64,000 bases of DNA, taken from contig NW_026570234.1 in the NCBI RefSeq assembly GCF_019649055.1, forward strand, positions 124,001 through 188,000, read 5' to 3'. This document shows positions 46,001 through 58,200 of the stretch, in pieces. Position 1 is the first letter of the stretch. Every line of letters starts with the position of its first letter. Position numbers and translations under genes: made by a program. Source of the stretch: Paramacrobiotus metropolitanus. Taxonomy: Eukaryota; Tardigrada; Eutardigrada; Parachela; Macrobiotidae. The notes under the pieces were generated by a model. That model did no database searches, was not told the DNA's origin, and was given only the letters and a program-made list of their open reading frames with translations.

Positions 46001-49000
46001 TATTTATTATGCAGGACGCAGATCTTGAGTATTATCGAGATTACTTCGCTCCAGCCCGACGACATACGAAAGCATATGCAAACACTGGACAGCGAAACCC
46101 GTGTGATAATGTTCTTTGCTCATAAAAATGCGGCGGTGGCCATACTGCAGATTGCTTCCGAATTGGGGTTAACAGGGCCAGATCACATGTGGATCTGCAT
46201 GCAGAAAGTTATCGGCGATATGACTACGAAAACCATTCCCCCGCCACCGGAATATCCTGTCGGCATGTTAGGTAACCACATGTTTAAAAGTCATACTACA
46301 GTATATTACTTTTAAAATTTGTAATACATGCGTACTTGCATTATTTATAACCTAAGGAAATCTCTGTATTCTGGATTTGCGTGGTAATAACTTTGTCATT
46401 ATTGTGGGTATCAGTTGCAAATTAATCTGGAGCAAATTTATTCATTACCACTGGCAGCGGGCTGCATTGATTGCCGTGTATGTATATACTGTACCGATAT
46501 AGGAATTGATATGGACATGACCGAAGCGAATATGATTAAAATTGTCGGCAACGGGATAAAGATATATGGCCATGCCATGGATATATTAGTTCAGGAATCT
46601 AACGTGTCGGCCAGTTCGTTTAGTCCAAACATTTCTTGTGATACGGACGATGCTGTGTGGGCACTGGGAAGAGACTTTTACAAGTAAGTAGTTGACTCTA
46701 CGAGTAGAAATCTATAATTAACAAAATTCAAGTTTTTTTGCCGTATATTAATAAATGAAGTACACAAGATCGTCATTTTTTGCACGGGTACTGTGTTTAT
46801 CACACCATAAACACCTGCAGTTTCGTGGTGCTATCGTAGTGCAAAAATATATGAAGAAGTTTTATCAATAAAAAATACGGACACTGAATATTTTTAGAGC
46901 GATGCGCAAAGTTAAAGTACCATTACTGACCAGCCGAAACAGTCCTGAAATTCAGTTTACAAAAGATGGTGGCACAACGTACGCCGAGTTTGATGTCGTC
47001 AATTTGGTTATCGATAAAAAGCAGCGAACGCGTGCCTGGAAACAGGTGAATAGCTAATAGTAACGTTTCTGGTAGAATTCAGGTGTACATTCGGGAATAA
47101 TTGTTGTGAAGCACTATAAGAACGGGGTTCCTAACCGACCTCGTCGTGTGGGATTCTGGCGCGTAAATGATTTTTTACTGCTTCGTGCTGACGCCGATCT
47201 ATTCAAGTAATACACGTATATACTCGTATATCAGGTCGGCAGCTGGAACACTCTCCTTGGATTGCAACTGAGCGATATTATGTGGCCTGCACACTTACCT
47301 GTGCCTCCCCGTGGACGACCGGAAAAATTTCATTTAACCGTGGTTACGTTAGAAGAAGTGCCGTATGTTTGGATAAAGCCTACAGGTCAATAGGAACAAA
47401 TGCCCGCTACGATTGATAATGCAGAAAAACTGATTTCCAATGCAGGTCCTGGTGGTAAATGCGAAGTTCGTACAGCCCCTTGCCGCGTGCGCCCCAAGGC
47501 GGTGTAAGTGCATTTGACCTTATGGCTTCTTGCTGTGATAACTGACTCAGATTGTCCAATATCTGTTTTACATAATTTAAAAAATTATACTGCTAACGCA
47601 AGCAACTAAAATCGAACATTTATTTTTGTAGTGTTAGTGTATCAGACATTTTGAAATCAGCGCAGTATTCGCTCTTTTCAAAATATAAGCGTGCTTCGAG
47701 TTTCTAGCCTTGAAGGTATCCGAATTTATAATTTCTATATAGTCAATTGTTTAGTTAATGTCTCTTTGCAGCTTGGATGTTGTTAATATCACCGAAAGCT
47801 GGCAAGATTGGTGTTGCACTGGACTTTCCATCGATCTGCTCACAAAACTCGGCGCAGACATCGGATTTACTTTCGACATATATCAAGTCGAAGATTTGAA
47901 ATGGGGACGGAAAACGGTAAAATTCTTTTTAATAAAAACAGTAAATAGTGTCACCAATTACCAGACAAGAAGTTTGAGGTACTTCAGTTTTTTCTATGTA
48001 TGCAGTTTAAGTATGGATCAGTTGTAACCATCCCCTTTGTACGCATATTAGGCATATATATCCATAAAAGGGACTGTCCACTGTGGTTTTAAGAACAATA
48101 ATATTTCCGGTTTGTGGATATGAATTTCGCTGAAACGATGGAAATTAATTTAGATAAATGGAAGCTGGAACGGACTGGTTGCTGATCTGCTGAAAAGGAA
48201 AGCCCATTTGGCAATGACCTCGTTAACTGTGACGAAAGAGCGGCAAGCGGCAATCAGTTTTTCTACGGCATACTTAGGTAAATCAAGCGGAACTGGGAAC
48301 CGATCAGCAAATTCAGTCCCATAGCATACATATACAATAGTCACTGCTATGGGTTTCATGTTCTCACAGAGAGTCCTGACGAAGATTTATGTGAGCAATG
48401 TTACTTATTACGATTATTTTAGGGACCGGCATAGGAATTGTAGTCGCTAAACAAGAGGGACGCATTTCACCAACGGCATTTCTTGGTAAACAGATTTTTA
48501 AAAAAGGCTGACATTAGAAAATTATACCTTCCTGTGTATTAATCGCCGCTCGAAAACGCTTCGAAACTTAGGTTAGAGTGCTAGCCTAAAGCGGTGGACT
48601 TCCCTAGTACTTAATTTTGCTAGTGATTTAATGCCCATCTTTGTCGATTGTTATTTCAGAACCTTTTGACTACGTTACATGGATTGTGTTAGTGGTGGCA
48701 TGCATCCAGACAGTTAGCATTTTCATTTTTGCTTTTGAATGGTTGAGCCCTTCCGGGTTCAACATGCAGTCCATTCCAGACGAAGGTACTGTATCCGGCA
48801 CGCGGTAAATTAGCAGAGATAAGTTTTATGTTTATATCGCGTGTCACTGCCGGAATCAATCCAGAATACGTAAACCAGTTCTTATTTGCAGATAATCGCT
48901 TTAGCTTTTTCCGGGTATATTGGCTTGTTTTTACCATCTTTTTTGGAGCTCCTTGTCCGGTTATTTTGCCAAGGTCATTTACTGCCAAATTTCTTACTGC

Positions 49001-51172
49001 TGTTTGGGGTAAGCACAAATTAAGTACGAGTATATATTTCTCTGCATCTGTCTGCGCGGCTTTACAGAATAATATAGAACTGGTTAATCTAAAAAAGGCT
49101 GCGGTAGTTAAACTTCTGTAAAATTTTGAACCGCTACGGCTGTTTGTTTTTTTTACTACAGAGTTTTATAAGTATGTGTGTACATAATCCTCAGTGGGAG
49201 AGAAAAGTTGTATGCATAAACGCTGACGGGTTTTTTGACGTAAATGGAGGCGTTTATGAATGTCTATGCATGAATAAGTAGAGCTGTCCAGAAGATGCTT
49301 TACGGTTGATGAAATTTGAGCTTAATTCGATCTGGGTTGTAATTTTTTGCAGCGTGCTGCGCCTTCGTGTTTATAGCGGTTTACACTGCCAATCTAGCCA
49401 CATTTATGATAACCAGGGATGATCTACTGCTGATTCAAGGCATCCAGGATCGTCGGTTTCATAATGAATCGAAAAGTAATCCATTTAGATTCGGCACCAT
49501 ATCATCGGGATCAACTGTGGAGACGATTCGGCAGACTTATGAGCACATGTACCATTATATGCAAAAGTATAACAAGGACAATATATCCCAAGGGATCGAA
49601 GCGGTAAAGAACGGGTATGTAAACACATCTGTTCGGTGTTTTTATAACACGCAATACGCGTATGATCAATGACACCATCCGCAGTTTAAACCAACACTTG
49701 TCATAATATTTTAGACAACTGGATGCCTTTCTGTACGACGCTTCGGTTCTTGAATACCGGGTAAAGCGGTCAATGTAATCAGCTAAGTACTTACTGGAAT
49801 AGTTACTGCATTGCTTATGGCCGATTTTGTATGAAATCATTTGTGTGTTTTGTGTTCCTAACTTTAATAAAAATAAGTTTGATGCTTTGTAGGTCGGTTC
49901 GGATACGGCTTGCAAAATACAAACTGTTGGATCCTGGTTTGCAACAACAGGGTAAAAACCAATCTACAGGCAGTAGACACAATAAGGGTACACGAAAGTG
50001 ATGAAAAATCTTTGGTTCTGTTTTAGTTACGCTATTGGATTTCCACAGGGATCTCCATTAATTGCTGTATTTGATGAGCACCTTCTTAAATATCAACAAA
50101 ACGGTTCGTGCAATTTTAGTTGCCTTTAGATGCCCTTGCACTATCACTTTTTCATAGATTAATAGGCTTTTTTACATGCAAATACTGTATCTGTACATAA
50201 CTAAAGCTGGGCCAACGTATACTTAAGTCTGAATTTTTCTGCGACTCACAATTTACGAACAATGAGTATATCTATATAAGATTACATAAGAAGTTTCTTA
50301 TAACTGGAATAATTTGAGGTTCTCAAACAATTGCAGAGGTACTGCAGTTACGTAAAAATTGAAAAGCTGCTTAAACTTTGTTGCTTAAATTTTATTGGTT
50401 TCCATGTGGCACTGGAACAATGGTCTACAATTCAATAACAACTTAAATTGGTAATTATATTGCAAATGTTCAACCGTATGGTTAAGGTTACGGAAGGGAT
50501 GTGCAGGAAACGCGTCATTATACGTAATATGTAAATCATTAATGCTCTTATTTCCGTGTTGGAAATTCAGGATACTTGGAACAACTACAACAATTCTGGC
50601 TAACCGGCGCCTGTAATCTGAAATCCCAAAAGGAGGACAAGTCTTCCCACGCTTTAGGCCCAAAGAATTTTACAAGCGCTTTCATTTTCCTGGGCGCGGG
50701 AATCGTCAGTGGAATACTGTGTCTCATTGTGGAATGGATCTACTTTAAATTCATTAATTTCGGCATCTGCAGTGCGGTGTTTGAGAGTAGTACCTGCCAG
50801 TTTCTTAGCGTTAACATCTTCAAAGCAGTGCGAGCGGAAAAAATTCGGCATCCACGTCAACTAGTGCCGGACACCGATATTCCTGTGAACACCGAACGGC
50901 GTCGGTCCAGCGCTGTGGAAGACGACCTGGCCAGGATTAGCGCCGAGTTGGTCATCGCTCGCATGCAGGTGCACAAGCTGGAGAACATTCAGAAGCGGTT
51001 GCGCAAATCACCGCTAAGAAAAGTGGACAGTATTGTGGGGCAGCCGCGCAGCGGGGCACCAGCAGGTCCCGAAACACCGCTGCGAAAGCGCACCGGTAAA
51101 CGACCGGGAATGCAGGATGCGGATATCAATGGCACTAGTTTGCATGTGGTGGAAATGGAAACGGTTTTATAA
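43005..51172 (+). CDS. NMDA-type ionotropic glutamate receptor subunit, divergent pore
   Basis: 21 exons close in one frame of about 1053 residues: 43005-43156, 43241-43340, 43395-43532, 43955-44011, 44345-44412, 45215-45328, 46015-46300, 46415-46683, 46898-47045, 47235-47385, 47446-47503, 47772-47916, 48154-48277, 48423-48485, 48660-48785, 48892-49008, 49353-49614, 49715-49760, 49893-49951, 50027-50103, 50571-51172. A signal peptide precedes the amino-terminal domain (EVRFGILVTNA; ILERYKWTQFSIVMV). The ligand domain has CCTGLSIDLLTKLG and SLTVTKERQAAISFS, whose Arg would bind the ligand carboxylate. Membrane part: M1 (YVTWIVLVVACIQTVSIFIF), re-entrant loop near VFTIFFGAPCPVILP, M3 with VYTANLATF, and M4 (FLGAGIVSGILCLIVEWIY). 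The cytoplasmic tail is basic with a coiled segment. The pore Asn of GluN1 is Gly, and the invariant SYTANLA gate begins with Val. The exact subunit class is unclear. Confidence 0.9.
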
Positions 51173-51441
51173 TTCAGAATTAGGAATGCTTCCGATCTCA
51201 GTAACCTTTATGCGCAAAAAATTGAATCGTATTAACAAAACTGATCATACACAGGAAAAACACAATAATAAAATGAAGGAATTCAGTTACGTCAGTCTTC
51301 CCATGTTAAGTATCGCTTAGATGATCACAGTGTACCGCACTCTACCATCCAGAGAAAAAAGAATAAACTAAAATTGCAAGCCCCAAATCAGAAGTTTTAC
51401 CGCAAAAAAAACAAAGAAAAATTATTCCAGCGTTCCAAGGC

Positions 51442-54400
51442 TCAATGTAAGCGGCGATAAACTCGACTGGCAGTAACATTTCCACACATGTACGTCTATA
51501 AAAAAGCGATGTATTCGTTACAGATGTGATATGTGCACCAGTCATCTGAAATGGCTGGACAAACCGAATTGTAGCCGTGTTCGTCAAAGTCGCCAATGCG
51601 AATAAAGTCTTGAAACGTAGGCGCACTGCCATTATTGAACTTCTCTTTGAAAATCGAAATAAGGAATGTCCGTTCGCCTTCATATGCATAATAGGTGTAC
51701 TGAAACATAAATACTGCAGTTACCGATTTGGCGTTCCTAAGATCTTTTAACCTGTCAGGTGCAGAGGTCACAGCGACTACTCGCTGCATAATAAATTCCA
51801 GTACCACAGAACGGTCACTGATGGGATTCACGTCAACCTCACCTCCATCCACCATTTACTTTTGACCAGCTGATCATGGCTTTCTCCCAGAGTGAAAGGT
51901 ACGTGGGTAAACGGACTGTCAATGCCGTACTGAAAGCGTTGTACATAACTATCATTCGCTTCAGCGTATTCCGTGATGGTCTTCCGTGTAATTTCCGGGA
52001 AATCTTGCAAAAAAACACCAAGACAGATGCCGCATCGTTATCGGCATTTAAAATATTTTTGACAAAGTTAAATGCGTACGGATGGAATAAGCGAAGCTGT
52101 TAAAATTCGGCGAGGCTCCAATGGACTCATATCGTCCGAAGACTATACTAGGAAGACGCCGACGAAAAAAGCGTCTAGCAGTTATTGAAGCGGTGCTGGT
52201 TTCGCGGCGGTAAAACTGCAAAATCCAAATTTTGCAACTAAGAACGTAACCTCCACAATTGGAAAGAACTGTCGTATTTAGGTATCTGTAAAACAGCTTT
52301 ATAAAAGAAACGTTACCGCTTCAATTCCTCTCGCATCTACGGTATAGCGCACTTTAAAGCTTAAGTCGCCATCTGTGTTAACAAAGTGAATAAAAAGTAT
52401 CGGATTCTCTCCGCCGTCGTACGTATAAGTTATCTGGAAGTTTAAAAATTCAGTATTAGTTTAAACATATCATACAGATATGTCCGGGAATTATTCACTT
52501 CGAAGTTCTTGCCGCCGATTTCTTGGGAAACTGGGACACCAAGGTGAAAGGGAATATCTACGGACTCCTTGCTTCCCAAAATGTTGATGATCTCCTGATG
52601 ATACGTGCCGTTCTTTCGATAAAAACGGACACGTGAACCGGCATCAGACTCGGAACCCAAAACAGGATCCACTAAAATTAGCCATAGCACTCACAAACAG
52701 AAAAATTACGAGTATTATAAAACGGAATGCCTCAAATTCATATAGAGGTATACGAACACATTCAAGAATAGGACTAAATAATTTATATTATTCGCTATTT
52801 TTTAGGCCTAGCGTTCGGAACACATAAAGTATATTAAATTTGTATACACGTCGCACTCACAGAAGACAGAACTGAATTCTGTATAGTTTTCGGAATTCGC
52901 GGTAAGGGACTCAAATTTTCCATAGATTTCGATAGGTAGTGCGCGCTTGTAATGCCGAGTTGCCACCACATTATTTCCGCTATATGTCTGGAAAAAAGGT
53001 CAACACATGTGGTAAAAAATCACAATCTGCGTAAAGCAGGAAGATCCTGCTGGCGCATTTAAGTGCTTTTGAAATGGCATTTCTTACCATATCGATCCCT
53101 TCGCCATCAAAAACTCCGGTAATCGTGTACGATGCATCGCCGTTCGTCTGCACGAATTCACCTTTGATGACAGTCGAGTTCTCCGTTTGGTACACATTAA
53201 AGGAGTACTGCAAAAATTTAACCAGTTGATGGATTTACGTGATCCTTTGTTGTATAGGGCAACAAACCTCCAGCGCTTTTCCTTCCACAAATATCTTCTG
53301 TTTTTCTCCAATAAAAAACGGATAGGTGATTGACATTGTTTCCGGGTCGAGAATTTCCTGGTAGCGGTATGATTCGCCGGGTGGGCCCATCAAACTCAGC
53401 TTACTGTTGGACGTATACTGACCCTTCTCTCGGCGCGCTGCACGAGTAAAATGCCATTAGAAACAACCAAGTAAATGTCGCGCACTCATAACCATCTCTT
53501 TACACCAAGTACTGCATTAAAAATTTTGTGCCGCGTTAAGAGTTAGAATGTGGCCGTAAAACATACTTACGCAGTACGGAAGCAAATTTAGCATAATTTT
53601 GGATTCTTTTTTGGCATCGTTCTCGTAATAACCCAGAAATCGCTTCGGTATAACCCGTTTGTATTTGCGTCGAGCCATAATGTTATCGAGAACGTCTGCA
53701 TGCGTGTATGTCTGCAAAGCATGACAAATGGCAAGCCGCAACATAACAATATGTACATTTCCGTGTGAGATGCCGTTGTTTTAATTAATTTTAGGTATAC
53801 ACACGACTGTCATTCCCGTTCGCGTAAAGGTGGCTTCCACAGTAAAACGAATATCCCCTCCAATTTCCTGATACGTCGCAAAGATTGTGGCACGATTGGG
53901 ATCCGCCGTGGGTTCATACGCATAGATGTACTGCGGTAATAAGGTCAAGATTACTAGGTGAAACTGTTACCGTCACTGCGGTGCTACTGTAAAGATGGCG
54001 TTAATCTTTGTAGCGTGGAATTAAGCTGCAAGCATTTATTTACCACTATAAAAAATTTCATTGCAGATTTCTTCATTGCCACATTTGAAAACGTTTTGCA
54101 GGATAAGCGCCATGCTTTCGTAATGCGAATATCATCGTATATAATAAGTCATAGCAAGTATAGTACTGCCATGAATAAGTTTACAACGTTTAAGCACCAT
54201 ACTGGCATACTCTACTCTAAACGTTAAGTTTTGCCGTGCGGTATATATGCTTTATTTAATTGATAAAATCTTACCTCGATAACTTTGCCATGGATAGTTT
54301 TATTTTGAGTTTCCCCAAATTTGAACTCGAATTCTAATACTCGGGAAGTGTTTTCGAAAATAAATCTACAAATCATACAAAAAGATTATTTTTGCTAAAT

Positions 54401-54672
54401 ACATTCCACAATATGTAGTGACAATACTCCATATTAAACTACTTGAATACCTGTGGTGAAACCATTCGCCAATCCGATGGAACTGCACCGTATTTCTTTC
54501 AGAAAACGAATCCAGTCCTAAACAATGTAAAGTTACATGATCTGAAAGGGTTATTATGCCTTTCCGATATGAATTGTGATTCCCCACGTAAAGCTTTGCC
54601 AAACTCCGCAATATTCCCCCTTCCACCAGGTAAACTGATGAAATCGCCGACGACGACAGTCGTATTGCTCAT
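51442..54672 (-). CDS. Tandem four-domain FABP-like (calycin beta-barrel) protein
   Basis: Fourteen exons (54672-54588, 54517-54451, 54365-54275, 53930-53805, 53711-53567, 53437-53268, 53207-53088, 52987-52861, 52671-52499, 52433-52317, 52215-52080, 52003-51843, 51699-51565, 51495-51442) close in one frame of 568 residues. Four domains of about 140 residues each start G-x-[FY]-E-like (GDFIS, GYYEN, GKFES, GRYES) and end in the FABP last strand (IMARRKYKR, VVATRHYKR, ITARRFFRR, VTASRVYRR). Middle parts match FABP too, e.g. LEFEFKFGETQNKTIHGKV and FPEITRKTI. Each domain has introns at the same places and phases (1, 0, 0), as in FABP genes. Domains are joined by basic linkers with Pro (KRVIP, KRALP, RRRLP). 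No signal peptide was located, but many N-x-S/T sites hint at secretion. The start is inferred, and a further 5' exon is possible. Ligand unknown. Confidence 0.88.
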
Positions 54673-54826
54673 ACTCTCATCCTGCGTCGATGGAGAAATT
54701 AAGCACAATGCATCTATGTAAAACACAACATTCAACGTATGAATTGTTTTTGCATAGGTAATTGTCGTATTGAGAATGCAGGCTTACACAGGAAAATTAC
54801 TTCCACATTTGCGGACATTTTTGAAA

Positions 54827-55012
54827 TTACTCTAAAAACCGGCGGGTAGCCGGTAGGAAAAGCTTTAGAACCACAACAGTGACAACACTTGAAAAAACAA
54901 CGGTGACAAGGGTGTAAACAGATCCATGAAACTGCACAATCCACGAAACTGTCTCGGTTACAAGCCGAATAATGTGGTACGCTCTCCGGACACCACCAAC
55001 ACTCGAGAACAT
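54827..55012 (-). CDS. Small hydrophobic open reading frame (61 aa), doubtful
   Basis: From ATG (MFSSVGGVRRAYH) to a stop, with one strong membrane segment (YTLVTVVFSSVVTVVVLKLFL) and a basic end. It lies between the KAT6-like gene and the tandem-FABP gene on the same strand. It could be a single-pass microprotein, a missed 5' exon of the FABP gene (no splice phase fitted), or chance. No family recognised. Confidence 0.25.
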   Translation of the reverse strand: MFSSVGGVRRAYHIIRLVTETVSWIVQFHGSVYTLVTVVFSSVVTVVVLKLFLPATRRFLE

Positions 55013-55298
55013 GATCTTGATCTGATAACATTGCACCTATCGAGTTGACAACTCGCACTAGGTATCCAGAGGTCAACCTTTTACCTCTCATCAGCTACAG
55101 GCTGTACCATAACGCTGCTTTGAGTGAGACTAACAAGTAAAACACATAAAAGATAAAATAAAAATAGTAGCACCTACACGAAAATCAACTAACAGGTGAC
55201 ATAAAATTTATAACAAATAGTAAACCAAAAGGTTCAACATAACACGAGAAACTGGCTAAAACGCATAATAACACTAGTGACTAATACTGATCTACTGA

Positions 55299-58200
55299 TC
55301 ATATCAGCTTTCTTGTGGGAAGCTTTTTTAGCCAGTCCTTTTTCAAACAGCCAAGATCTATCAACCGTCCCATGTCCTTTAGCTTCTCACGCTTTTGCGC
55401 ATACTCCAGTAATCGTTCCTAGAACACAAACAAATCTTAAGCACGACTTTGCCTATATTTTTAATTACTGTGCAATATCTTCTTGTCACATGCGAATGTG
55501 ATATCTTGTTTGACAGGCCTACAAATAAATGCAACCAAACTGCTATATACAGTTTTGTCGAATATCTCCTTATGCCGGGTAATCATGGTAAAATTTAAAA
55601 TAGTCTACCACATCTGTGTCACAATAAACTGATGGGAAAACAAATTCACGAAACACAACTATAATAACGTTGTCACAAAGACGAGATATTTGCTAAAAGT
55701 TTTAAACACACCTTTGCAGAGCTTTTGAGGAGCATGAGTCTCTTTGTCTTTGGGTCAGTTTTTATCAGATCCAAGCGCACCAACATATCTTCGATGTCAT
55801 CCTTCGCCATTCCCAAATGTTCAATCAGGAGATCCAGTAAAGCCGGGTACTGGATCTGTTCTGTTCCTTCCCAGTAATTTAACAAAGCCCGTGATACCAT
55901 ACATTGCCAATACGAAGTGAAGGCCAGCAGTCCTGCTTTTGATAAAGGTCGTTCAGGTGTTCCGGGTTTGTGTGTAGTGCGCGCGATCACATAGCCTGAA
56001 GAATTGTGAGTATGCATATCAATCTAGAGTAGGTGCCAGAGATGTTGCACATTCCGCTACTTACTCAGATCTATCAACAGTTTACCGAATCCTTGGTTTT
56101 CATATTGAGGAAAGACCAGTATGCAAGCAAGTGTATTTTTTTCCAGATCCTTGTCCTGTAGAAAATTAATAACTGAATGAACCGTAATTAGCTTTAAACA
56201 GAAAGCAATATGAGTACCTTGGAAAAATATCCAACCGGTCTATATCTACCGTCCGCGCCTCGCTGGACGAGGACATAATACATCATATAAATCACGTCGT
56301 AACATACGGCCTTTGTCGCTAAGAAGAATCTGGATAACAGCGACAGATTCTGACAAAATGTCTGCAATGGAAAATTCAAAACATGAGCAAATAAAAAATC
56401 TGAATAATAAAAAACCCTAAAATATTGCCGCTCGCTATTGAACTCATCCGTATTAATTCTCGGCACACAGAATTGACTAACTGGACCTATGACTTACTCA
56501 TGGAAAGTATTAGTTTTAGGTCATTTCAATATATGTGCTAGGCAACCACATTTCTCGGTAGGCCAATATTAACATGCAAGTCTATGGGAGATGCCCCTTG
56601 TTGCAATGCTAAGTCAACTACTGACTGCACAAGATTTTTGTTCTGGCCCGTAACAAGCACCTTTTCGGTCACTTAACACTTTGCAGAAAAGCTCAAACAA
56701 AAATATCGATCGGTGAATTTACTGGAGGGGCTGATGTAAGCATCCCACAACGTACTACTACCTGTCCCCCTAAATTAATGCTCGACACCCTACTGGCTAA
56801 TCAAAAGGCTCGGATTTTAGTATTTCTGGATTGGCGATAAAAAGTTACACGGAAAAAGTCTAAACATAAATATAGACCAACGAACAGAAATATTTGCCAA
56901 TTATTTTACAAAAGTGCCCCAACTTGGCCCGGCAGGGCTGTACAAAGCTACTATTATTATTATTTGTACAATAGCTATCTTTCGACCTTTCACTGTTCTC
57001 CAGTTTTTACAGCAGTAGCTTGATCGTTATATTTTGTACGCATTTGTGTTTTATCGTATATGTTTTGTATCGTGAATTTCCACAACCTACCTTTTCCACT
57101 CGTCCATCTATCTCAAAAATAGCCAGATCATTCTTGGAATATATGCGTTCTCCAGAAAATTCGTAATCGCAAACCGCAGTATGGCGGGTATATTGGATCT
57201 TTTCATGAGATATGTCCAAACATATATCGCAAAAATAGACCTCCGTTTGTAATGGCTCATCACGAATTGTGGCTGACGTTTCGCTAAAACAATCATCAAA
57301 ACATTCTTCAAATCATAACGAAAAACACAGAACGCAACGGACACACAACCCAGAAAACATTCAAAAAAAGTCGGATTATGGGAACTATCTGGTCGGACGC
57401 ACTTACTGTACATCAACCACGTAAGGTCCAATAGATATTTTTTCGATGAAGAAATGTTGCTTGTGTGGCACAATATTTTGTTCATCCTAAACCAAAAACA
57501 ATCTGTTTCAGGAAAATGTTTACTTAAATCCTGCATTTCATAGTTTAACAACCTACCAGCTTCTTCGCGTGACTGATTTTACTCATCTCGAAGAGCGCTT
57601 TGCTGAAACCGGAAACACCTTTTAGCTCGGGTGCTAACAGAACATCCGTAGGCTTTGTCAGCTTTTCGGATTTCTTGGTAGGGTTCAAGCGCTTATCTGC
57701 CAGTACCGACAATGTATCCAACTAAGAAAGGGTTTAAGGAATTAACCGCAAATACGATAGACCCTGTCATCAGATACAGACGTCGAAACATTTACGTACC
57801 ATTTCCTTGCAGTCTTTGCTTCTCTTGATAGATGTGTTTTCTAACGCTTCGACCACTTCAGTGTATAAAAGTGCTGTGTTCTTGTCCAAACGGTTATAGA
57901 TAGGGCAAAACATCAAGGAATTATGGGAACCACTGACGCCGTTCAAATGTCCTAAAACAGCAAAAAGTGAATACAAACAACAACACCCCAATGAATATTG
58001 CATTGCGAATCGACTTTGGAATATAACAATCATAACAAGTACTGTACGGATATGGCTTACTCACCAGTTCCGTCGCATCCCCTTGCCACACAGGTTTTCG
58101 GCAACGGATCACTGACATGGGCCTCTGCTTCGTCGATAGACGAAGAATCATTCTCAGCCTCCAAGCTTTCTGAACGGCGTTGCCGTATTTTACGAGGGGC

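Noticed and set aside
51442-54672. Calling the tandem barrels tardigrade SAHS proteins
   Set aside because: The FABP fold and last-strand motif are visible, but I see no SAHS-specific signature and the organism is not proven.
54499-54735. Start of the tandem-FABP gene at 54735 with a signal peptide
   Set aside because: The stretch MNVVFYIDALCLISPS is short and contains Asp, so it is a poor signal peptide. The ATG at 54672 fits the FABP N-terminus better.
55673-56017. Loss of the MYST catalytic Glu
   Set aside because: At first the segment before GTPERPLS seemed to lack it, but the catalytic Glu is the one in GTPERP, which is present.
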